NCBI GenBank assembly: GCA_028386065.3
Contig: JAKUCV010004273.1
Coordinates: 63,707-127,706 of the forward strand
Length of the DNA: 64,000 nt
Direction of reading: 5' to 3'
Source: Turnera subulata
Lineage: Eukaryota; Streptophyta; Magnoliopsida; Malpighiales; Passifloraceae
Shown: in pieces, positions 57,591 to 64,000 of the stretch
Layout: every line of letters begins with the position of its first letter
How positions within the stretch are numbered: the first letter of the stretch is position 1
Translations under genes and position numbers: made by a program
The notes under the pieces: generated by a model
What the model was told of the DNA's origin: nothing
Seen by the model: the letters and a program-made list of their open reading frames with translations, nothing else
Databases searched by the model: none

Positions 57591-59268
57591 TGCAATAGTG
57601 ATTAATTAATTAGCTAATTAGTGCTAATTAATATTTTATTCTAATTACCTAACCAAGTGCTTAATTGGTTTTGATTAATGACAAACTAGGTCTATGAATA
57701 TTTTAATCCACCACCCAAACCCTTGAATTAAATAATGAAATCAGATTTTATAAGGTTTGAGGTTAGTGGAATTGGTATGTGTGCTAGTGGTATTATTTTA
57801 ATGGGTTAATGTCTCTTTCATGCCTATAGACCACATTGGATTTCTTACAACTTTGAGGCAAATGTTGGAGATGCTCCTACACCCTATGAACCGGAAATCA
57901 AGCATGAATCAACCTAGAAAATGTTTGTTTATTGATCTGGACAAAGCTTTCAACGATTCATCTCTATCTAGCCCCAACTTGGGATCATCAAACATAGGTA
58001 CCCAGTCTGCCTGTGCTGACTTTCTGGAAGATTGAGGCAATTTGTTGTAGACGCTCCCATACTCTATAAACCTAGTATCTAGCTTAGTTTAACTCAGAAA
58101 ATGTTGGACTAAGAATCTGGGTAGGTCTCACAACGGATAGATTCGAATCTGACTAACCTGGGATCATCAAACATAGGTGTCTGTCCAGCATATGGTCAGT
58201 TCACTCAGCAGGGGCTGATTTTCTTTAACTTTGTAACCATTTGTTGAAGATACTTCCATAATCTATAAACCTAGAACCTAGCCTACTCTAACTCAGAAAA
58301 TATTTAACTAAAGATCTGGGTAGGTTTCACAACGGATAGATTTGAATCTGATCTTCCTAGGATCTCCAGACCTAGGAGTCTGCTAAGCTTTGGCTGACTT
58401 TCTTGTACTTTGGAGCCATCTGTTGGAGGTGCTCCTATGAGCACAAAACCCGCAAATATGTTTCTCTTTGTTGTGCAGGTGTTTGTTTAAAGGACTGAAC
58501 AGCTCTCACAACGACTCATTCTGATTCAGTCCAACCTAAGATATTCAAACCTAGGCAGCGGCTCAGTATGTGTAGACCACTTTCTGGGATTTGAAACGAT
58601 GAACGTTTTGGCGTCAATGATGCCAAATGTCGAGGAAGCAGAAAGTGACAGCTAGCCGTTGGATGATGAAGCTACCACTTCCTCCAGCTTCCATAAATTG
58701 AAGGAAAACTGAAGAACTCAAGGGAGAGCTGCTATTACGAAGTCTTGACATCATACTACTTGAGTTACACTTGCAGTTCTCCAAAAGAGCCTAAATTGAG
58801 TGATATCTTAAAGGCTAAAGAGTTGAGCTTAATTGTACATCTTCTTGACTTTGTCATTGAAGATTCCTTGCTGTGAGATCAGAAATACCTTAGTGGGAAC
58901 TTGGGATTAGTTTGCTGAGGTGGGATTCAACAAACCGGCGAGGATTGTGGTGAGTGATAGGTTTGAGCTTAGCCTAGGAAAAAGCTTGTAAAAGGTTGTG
59001 GTTGAACCGATAAAAGCCACGGTGTATTGAAGGTTAGAAATCTCAAGGTGGACTCCTTGAGTAGTGGATGTAGTCCATAGTGGCGAACCACTCTAAATTA
59101 TTGTCCCAATCTCTTTAACCTTTCTCTCTTAAGTGTATATTAGTGTGTGCATTAGTGCTCATAATCTGCAGTTTCGAGTCCAAGAAGGATTTGGCATCAA
59201 CCGTGCCAAATCAGTGATTAATCGAAAAGGGGCTAATTCACCCCCCTCTTAGCCAAATCGGGCCTACA
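57590..59268 (+). repeat. Copia-3 3' LTR (left end uncertain)
   Basis: The right end is clear: GGGCCTACA at 59268 borders the MULE inverted repeat. The text ggggctaattcaccccc before it is related to the end of the Copia-1 LTR (ggggttgaattagc region). The left end is a guess near tgtgcaatagtg at 57590, since no 5' LTR exists for comparison. It contains four tandem repeats of about 185 bp. Confidence 0.55.
57849..58590 (+). repeat. Four tandem repeats of about 185 bp in LTR
   Basis: Units start near 57849, 58030, 58227 and 58406 (for example 'ttgaggcaatttgttgtaga'). Shared words: tgttggagatgctcc, cccatactctataaacctag, aactcagaaaatgtt, tcacaacggatag, ctgggatcatcaaacatagg. The second and third units are closest. 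Confidence 0.8.
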
Positions 59269-59717
59269 ATGGTTTCATTACTATATGTCGTTGGTGCGGC
59301 GGGAGGTTTGTAAGAGAAGGGGAGGGAAGATAGAAAATTAAAATCAAGGGTGGTTTCGTGGCTACATATTATTGGTGACGATTTTGAAAAAAAAATTATA
59401 GAGAGTTATTTTTTTACCGCGGGAGGCTTTTAAGAGAAGGGGAGTTGAGAAAAATATTAAAGTTAAGGATGATTTCTATATTGTTTGTGGCAAATCTGAA
59501 AAAAAAAACATGGAGTTTGATTGGTTAGGAGAGAAATCGGAGTTCGTTTTGTTAGGAGAGTAATCGGTGTTTTTTCCAGGAAAGAGAATAGTGATTTTGT
59601 TTTAAATTACAAATTTTAAATTGAATTTAAAAGGGTGACATGGCACCCACTTAAAAAAGATGAGGTGGCATATGCCACCTATGTTAGTAATACATTCTTG
59701 TAACTCTAGCATTATTA
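59269..59717 (-). repeat. Right terminal inverted repeat of MULE
   Basis: Inverted copy of 41419-41790, and the only MULE sequence right of Copia-3. It carries gaggtggcatatgccacc, a perfect palindrome around GGTGGCATATGCCACC. Confidence 0.8.
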
Positions 59718-59726
59718 TTTTAGTAT
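59718..59726. other. Candidate 9-bp target duplication of large MULE, right
   Basis: ttttagtat, equal to 41410-41418. The following ttacttattggtacatagg matches the paralogue at about 38278-38300 (ttcatttattgattacatagg). Confidence 0.6.
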
Positions 59727-59880
59727 TTACTTATTGGTACATAGGCTTAGTTATAATCCTCAGCTCTGAGTTTAGGCATAAATATGTGAGTGTTTGATTT
59801 GTGAAAAACCATGTTATTTATCAGAAATTATATTTGCAATTAATTAAAAAACTAATTCAATCTCCCTCTTAGATATTTTT

Positions 59881-60415
59881 GGCTTAATACCTCTTTTGGC
59901 CCCCTAGTTTAGCAATTACTTTGATTTTAGCCACTTAATTTTTAATTTTTCGATTTTGAACCTTAGTTTGGTAATGATTAGGTATTTTCACCCTCCAGCC
60001 CATCCCAACATGTAAAATTATTGACGTTTAGGTTACCCAACACATATTAACTCCTTAATTTGGTAATTTTCTTTCCTACAAAATCATCCCAAGCCGAATT
60101 GTTCGAAAAAAAAATGATTTATGACCCTATATAGAATCCGAAAACAAAAACCAAGAAGGAAACAAAAATCGGTTCATATCAGGTCATAAAATATTTTTTG
60201 TTCAAAGGGTTCGATTTGAAGTGATTTTGTAGCATAGAAAATAACCAAACGAGGAGCTAATATCTGTCAGGCAACCTACATGTCAACAATTTACCTGTTA
60301 GTGGGTGAAAATACTTAATCATTGTCAAACTAGGGTGCAAAATCAAAAAATTAAAAACTAAGTGGCTAAAATCAAAGTAGTTGCCAAACTAGGGGGCCAA
60401 AAAGGATATTAAGCC
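59881..60415. mobile_element. MULE-type MITE with perfect 9-bp TSD
   Basis: 535 bp, non-coding. It starts GGCTTAATACCTC and ends GATATTAAGCC. Inverted repeats of more than 100 bp (about 59881-59992 and 60303-60415) share gccccctagttt, aagtggctaaaatcaaagta and gggtgaaaatact. Flanked by gatattttt at 59872-59880 and at 60416-60424, a perfect 9-bp duplication. Length, ends and duplication suit a Mutator-like MITE. Confidence 0.92.
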
Positions 60416-60599
60416 GATATTTTTAGGCCTACAAGTAGAACTTAAATAAAAAAGGGAAAAAAGAACGATTCAAAGGAATATATCCTTCTAAGGGATCACG
60501 AAGATTCATGAGAAATGTAATCAGCAAATGGTGATTTGTGTATCTACAAGGTAGATTTTGCCACCCGGGTGCCACATTACTTCCAATAGCTCTTGCCAC

Positions 60600-60886
60600 G
60601 GATTAATGCATAAAAATGTCCCTTAACTTTATTATTTTCACCACTGTTGTCCCTATAAAAAGTATTGGGTAATTTATATCCCTCAACTTGTGTCCAACCG
60701 AGTGGAGTTGTCCAATTCCCTGCTGTAACCGGTTTTTGATGTGGGGCCCACCTACTGTTGAATAAAAAATTATTTTTCCAACTTTTCGGATTCCACGTCA
60801 GATTAATAACTTTAAAAAAAAATTGTGGGTCCCACCCTAATAATTTGATTTATAAAAAAAATTAATAACTTAAAAAAAATTCGTAA
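60600..60886 (+). repeat. Left inverted repeat of Pack-MULE
   Basis: Pair of 62243-62453. This copy has an extra stretch of about 54 bp near 60830-60862, where 'ttaataacttaaaaaaaa' is duplicated, and an extra 'gagtg' near 60700. Confidence 0.88.
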
Positions 60887-61128
60887 CTCCTCTATAGTCG
60901 TCGCCCGCCATTCGCCGTCGTCGGCTTCTGCATTCGGGGGAGGCGGTGGGGAGGCGCAGTTGAAGGTAAAAGCAGCAAAACTCCCCAAATCCTCCACTTT
61001 CATAAATTGACAAGTAACATATCGAAATCGCACGCCACCATCACGGGAATTGAAAGCCGGACACCAAACAAAAAAAGCTAAACTTAATTTTTTTTAAAGA
61101 GAGAAATCCCTAATCCAGTCGACAGAGA

Positions 61129-61480
61129 ATGGCACAGGCGATGGACGACGACATTTCCGCGTCCGCGTAGAGAAGATCTTCGGCTCGCTCACGGCAGCGC
61201 TGCGCTCCTCCGAAAACCAGAAGACCACCTCCTCCTTGCAATCCACGCTTTGGTCCCTCACCGGAGACAAGGTCGAGCGGCGGGAGTGGAGCCGGGACGA
61301 ATCTGACCCCGACACCGCTGCCGCATCGCGAGAGAGAGAGGAGATGCCTTGCGCAGCGTCGTTCGCCTCTTCCAGGGAACTCGCCCGCCCCGGAGTCCTG
61401 TTCTTTCTTCTCCGATGACGAGCACGGTGACTCCAAGGCAAAGGGGGAGTGGCTCAATTGGTGTTCTCTATGAGGAGGTG
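61129..61480 (+). pseudogene. Captured GC-rich exon-like fragment, frameshifted
   Basis: About 60-70% GC in AT-rich surroundings. An ATG at 61129 in good context (agagaATGGC) opens a frame that stops at 61168 after 13 codons rich in Asp. A second frame in another phase starts at about 61168 and is open to 61418; it begins with a V-E-K-I-F-G-S-L motif and contains L-W-S-L-T-G-D-K-V-E-R-R-E-W. The two read on sensibly if one base was gained or lost, and near 61390 the phase changes again to an S-F-F-S-D-D-E text. I do not recognise the protein. It looks like the first exon of a plant nuclear gene taken up by the transposon. Confidence 0.55.
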
Positions 61481-61499
61481 ATGTGGCAGAGGGTTGCAA

Positions 61500-61841
61500 T
61501 TGAAGTAAAGAGACGGATGAAGAAGGAGGAGAAAAAGGAGAAGAAGAAGAAGAAGAGAAAAAAAATATGGGAGGTGGGGTTGTCGGATTAACGTGGTGTT
61601 CTTGGTGGGGGTTTTGGGAGGTGGTTTTCTTCTTTTTTTTTTTTTTAGAATATGGGAGGTGGGACTTGTTTTGTTAATGAATTTTTTTGTTGGGTATAAT
61701 TTCTTGGTCAAAGATAATACAGAATATAATTCTAGAAAATAAAATAAATCTGAAAATTATATTATGCAAAAAATATTAAAATTGAAAAATAGAAAATTAA
61801 TCTGAAAATTATTTTTTTATAAATCAATCTGATGAATAGCA
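61500..61841. other. Pack-MULE interior, non-coding
   Basis: A purine-rich stretch (61515-61570, gaagaagaagaagag) is followed by two copies of 'atgggaggtggg' (61567 and 61651) and AT-rich sequence with duplicated 'aaaattaatctgaaaattat' (about 61747 and 61795). No gene is supported. The second copy of 'gggaggtggg' may mark an intron or repeat edge of the captured DNA. Confidence 0.45.
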
Positions 61842-62037
61842 CTTCCTATGAGTTCTAGTCTCAATAAGAATGCTAGTTCTTACTCTTCATATGGTAAGAT
61901 ATCAATATACCACACAAATTCGTTATGTATGGATGATGAGATTCCATTGATAGAGAGCCAATTCCAATAGACTGATTGGAGGGTCCCATTGGCGTGCATC
62001 CAGTAGGAATTGAACCTACGAATTCGCCAATTATGAG
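61842..62037 (-). other. Plastid-like insert: trnI-CAU 3' half and region toward ycf2
   Basis: On the minus strand this starts within the trnI-CAU gene at its anticodon loop and runs through the intergenic stretch toward ycf2 (landmarks gactagaactcataggaa, aatctcatcatccatac, gggaccctccaatcag). It agrees with my memory of the conserved plastid sequence, with a few substitutions. It joins mitochondrial ccmC at about 62038. Confidence 0.75.
61995..62037 (-). pseudogene. trnI-CAU: Partial plastid tRNA-Ile (CAU)
   Basis: 43 bases of the 3' half on the minus strand: anticodon-loop ctcataa, variable loop, the TpsiC arm (ggttcaattcc) and acceptor end tactggatgca. The 5' half, with D arm and 5' acceptor strand, is missing because the chimera junction cuts here. 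It cannot fold as a tRNA. Confidence 0.75.
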
Positions 62038-62038
62038 A

Positions 62039-62236
62039 AGATCGGCTAATGCTCCCAGGTTGATGCGATGTATTCCACCAGTTGACTGAAGACTTGATTA
62101 TTGGTATATCGATCGGTCCAACACAGATTGAAATAGAAGCCGGTTCGACAGGAAGCTTTTGAAAACACAGTGCACCCAGGTAAATAAGGAACGAGATGAA
62201 TACAGAGGTTAAACGAGCATCCCACACCCAAAAGGT
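62039..62236 (-). pseudogene. ccmC: Mitochondrial ccmC fragment, 66 codons
   Basis: The minus strand reads without stop a stretch of the plant mitochondrial cytochrome c maturation protein CcmC: W-V-W-D-A-R-L-T-S-V-F, then I-Y-L-G-A-L-x-F-Q-K-L-P-V-E-P, P-I-D-I-P-I-I-K, S-V-N-W-W-N-T-S-H-Q-P-G-S-I-S-R-S. CcmC is an inner-membrane haem-handling protein of about 250 residues; W-W-N and the nearby His belong to its conserved tryptophan-rich/periplasmic region. Only the central quarter is present. It ends 6 bp from the Pack-MULE inverted repeat on one side and joins plastid DNA on the other. The 115-codon frame 61880-62227 is the fusion of both and is not expected to be functional. Confidence 0.88.
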
Positions 62237-62242
62237 ATACGC

Positions 62243-62453
62243 ACGAATTTTTTTTAAGTTATTAATCTGACTTGGAATCCGAAAAGTGGGAAAAATAATT
62301 TTTTATTCAACAATAGGTGGGCCCCACATCAGAAACCGATTACAGCAGGGAATTGGACAACTCGGTTGGACACAAGTTGAGGGATATAAATTACCCAATA
62401 CTTTCTTTAAGGACAACAATGGTAAAAATAACAACATTTTTATGCATTAACCC
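62243..62453 (-). repeat. Right inverted repeat of Pack-MULE
   Basis: Inverted pair of 60600-60886, 211 bp. Confidence 0.88.
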
Positions 62454-62463
62454 CTCTTGCCAC

Positions 62464-64000
62464 ATATACAAAGTAATTATATCTTCCTTGACTACATACA
62501 TGGATTATACAGCAGGTCCCAATAAATCCTACATGCACATACTAAATTACTAGAAATTATATCCACAATCTGCTAAACAAAATATGATAAGCATTTATGT
62601 TTTCCATAGGAAGATCATTGGTTTGAGTAAAATTAGCGCGCCACAAAGGGGAGAGATTTAGTAATTAGTATTATTACCTTACCATGCAAAAAGTGTGGTG
62701 CTCTAGCTCTATCCCAAAGTTGGATACCAGATAATTTGGGCTTGATTTTTTAGTTCCAATCGCTGTATTTGCCCAACTGAGCTGGCGGTACACCCAAAGT
62801 CTTTTGTCTGCCGGTTCCTGTCTAGTTCAGCTCAAGATGACTAATTTAGCGCCAGAGTGGAGGAAGTTAGCCTTTCTCCAACTTCCTTTCCTGATCTTGG
62901 ACAGAATTAATTAAGGATTCAGCATCGATTTGGGACACCAAGTTATCCAGTGATTTGACCTAATCCTTCTGATCTACTTTATCCTGTCGTCCTCCACTTC
63001 CACAGTTGCTTTCCTCTTCCTAACCGTTTTATATTATTGGGGTTCATCTCCATCTTTGATTTTTAACATGCTTCAAGCCTTTCTCCTTTGATTGCACATT
63101 ACCCGTCCAATTTTGTTTTTGCTTTCCAGGTAGGTGACGAAACCAACATAGCCTACTTCGAATTTTGCATGCGTTCTCTACTGCATACATAGGTAGAATT
63201 TACCGGGTATGCATTCGCCCCGTATCCATGGTTTATATATAGCTATCATTTGATCACTCGAGCTCAATCCCCTCGTTCTCCTTTGGCATGTTTTCGCATG
63301 TGATTGTTGTGCGTGAAATCTATCTGACTGCATGCATCTGTAGTAAAAGTCACATAAATTCTCGCACTTAAATTCGATCTCAAAGAACAGATGGTGCGGA
63401 CATGGCGATGGCATTTGCCTATAATTCTCCAATCTTTTGGATTGATTGAGTGCAGGAAGGTGAAAAATTTAGCTATGCGCTCATTCTTAGGACCTGTCAT
63501 CATATCCTAGGGCAATGGATGCAATTGGACCCAAAAGGATGAGTTAGTTAGATTTACTTAGTTGAGTGATAGATTCGGCAACCATTGTTTCCAAGTCAAA
63601 TGTTGATTTGACACGAGCCAGGGCATGCCATCTACCATTAGACAATAATCTCCCTCAAAGTCAAACCTGATGAGAACAAATTGTGTTATTCTTGTTTATG
63701 ACCCTGAAGCCTCCATTGATACTCTGTGTTTGCTTCATCTGAAATATAACTATTTCCGACAGAAATCTAACGGGTTCTGTAGATCTTGCCCACCAGAAAT
63801 GCTTTCACTATCGCACAACCCAATGATGCTGAGCTCACCTTTTGTTGTCTTGGATGTCAACGAGATCAATTAGTAATTTCAGCTCCATGGCGAGGAGATT
63901 TTGAAATAGCCCAAGACGCTTATGAACGTAGATCTAATTCAAAGATTAAAAGCCTAGAACTATGCTTATCTACTGGAGTTAAACCGTTATATTTTTTTTT
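62464..64000. other. Unassigned DNA, possible host sequence
   Basis: No repeat pair inside the window, no transposon domain and no long frame. Composition is more balanced than in the transposons. A final stretch at about 63880-63990 stays open in one plus-strand frame beyond the small frame at 63670-63873 and reads E-I-A-Q-D-A-Y-E-R-R, which could be coding, but I cannot identify it and it runs to the window edge. Confidence 0.4.

Larger units (their letters stand above)
43011..59268 (+). mobile_element. Copia-3: Sire-type element, 5' end missing, split by Copia-2
   Basis: Plus-strand order: gag (43042-44093), a nested element (44094-52286), gag zinc knuckle, GAG-pre-integrase, integrase, reverse transcriptase, envelope-like remnants and 3' LTR ending CCTACA at 59268 next to the MULE inverted repeat. 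The 5' LTR, primer site and start of gag are missing at about 43010. It resembles Copia-1 in domain sequence and in having a post-pol frame, but its LTR is different. Confidence 0.85.
41419..59717. mobile_element. Mutator-like (MULE) element with nested Copias
   Basis: Long imperfect terminal inverted repeats (41419-41790 and 59269-59717) with matching words on opposite strands: taggtggcatatgccacc, aagtgggtgccatgtcaccc, ctcctaaccaatcaaactcc, cccttctcttaaaaacctccc. A 9-bp ttttagtat flanks both ends. The terminal bases differ slightly (CACTAGAG left, TAATAATGCTAGAG right), so the exact ends are tentative. Inverted repeats of several hundred bp and a 9-bp duplication suit the Mutator superfamily. 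No transposase is recognised; nearly all of the interior is Copia DNA. Confidence 0.7.
60600..62453. mobile_element. Pack-MULE-like element with captured DNA and 10-bp TSD
   Basis: 1854 bp. Terminal inverted repeats (60600-60886 and 62243-62453) start GGATTAATGCATAAAAATG on the left and GGGTTAATGCATAAAAATG on the right complement; they share cctcaacttgtgtccaaccg, aattccctgctgtaa and gatgtggggcccacct. Flanked by ctcttgccac at 60590-60599 and 62454-62463, a perfect 10-bp duplication. No transposase. The interior holds a GC-rich exon-like sequence (60887-61620) and a plastid-mitochondrial chimera (61842-62236), so it looks like a Pack-MULE. Confidence 0.9.

Noticed and set aside
61995..62037. 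Functional tRNA gene
   Set aside because: Only the 3' half of trnI-CAU is present; the 5' acceptor strand and D arm are absent.
61880..62227. 115-codon minus-strand frame as a complete gene
   Set aside because: It is a fusion of a ccmC middle piece with non-coding plastid DNA and starts at GTG inside the ccmC sequence; no intact gene.

Overview
This window looks like nuclear DNA of a flowering plant, probably a eudicot. The evidence is Ty1/Copia elements of the Sire and Tork-like types, Ty3/Gypsy elements of the Athila and Tat/Ogre-like types, several Mutator-like (MULE) DNA transposons, and a short insert of plant mitochondrial and plastid DNA. I see no intact host gene and no bacterial or CRISPR feature. 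Almost every base from 1 to about 62.5 kb can be assigned to a transposable element or a remnant of one, as in gene-poor heterochromatin.

Left part (1-21 kb). A decayed Tat-type element is interrupted by three things: a Gypsy element with a collapsed gag-protease gene (357 to about 2.6 kb), a minus-strand Athila-like LTR with its tRNA-Asp primer site (3086-5220), and a solo Copia LTR with a perfect target-site duplication (5350-6722) that contains a 55-base G run. A second Tat-type element, with 1.8 kb LTRs, a tRNA-Arg-type primer site and no pol genes, begins inside the LTR of the first (11280-21054). Both Tat elements carry long arrays of degenerate short repeats in their 3' untranslated parts.

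Middle part (21-41 kb). A minus-strand Sire-type Copia with an envelope-like reading frame (21055-28478) cuts the second Tat LTR. It is itself cut by a solo Athila-like LTR exactly at the codons of the reverse transcriptase YVDD motif, and by a longer Athila element (28479 to about 37027). That element has broken gag and pol, no integrase core, and an open envelope-like (ATHILA ORF-1) frame behind a TATA box. Two reverse-oriented Tat LTRs, a Copia 3' LTR and AT-rich unassigned DNA follow.

Right part (41-64 kb). An approximately 18 kb MULE (41419-59717) is filled by a plus-strand Sire-type Copia, which contains a complete minus-strand Tork-like Copia (44094-52286, 5-bp duplication, LTRs only a few percent diverged). 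A paralogous segment at about 38.2 kb lacks the MULE and serves as an empty-site control. Next come a 535 bp MULE-type MITE with a perfect 9-bp duplication (59881-60415) and a 1.85 kb Pack-MULE-like element with a perfect 10-bp duplication (60600-62453). The Pack-MULE carries a GC-rich exon-like fragment fused to a chimera of plastid trnI-CAU DNA and mitochondrial ccmC. I consider this last element the most unusual object in the window.

The insertion order read from interruptions is: Tat-1, then Tat-2, then Sire Copia-1, then the Athila insertions; and MULE, then Sire Copia-3, then Tork-like Copia-2. Family names rest on recognised motifs and layout, because no database search was possible.
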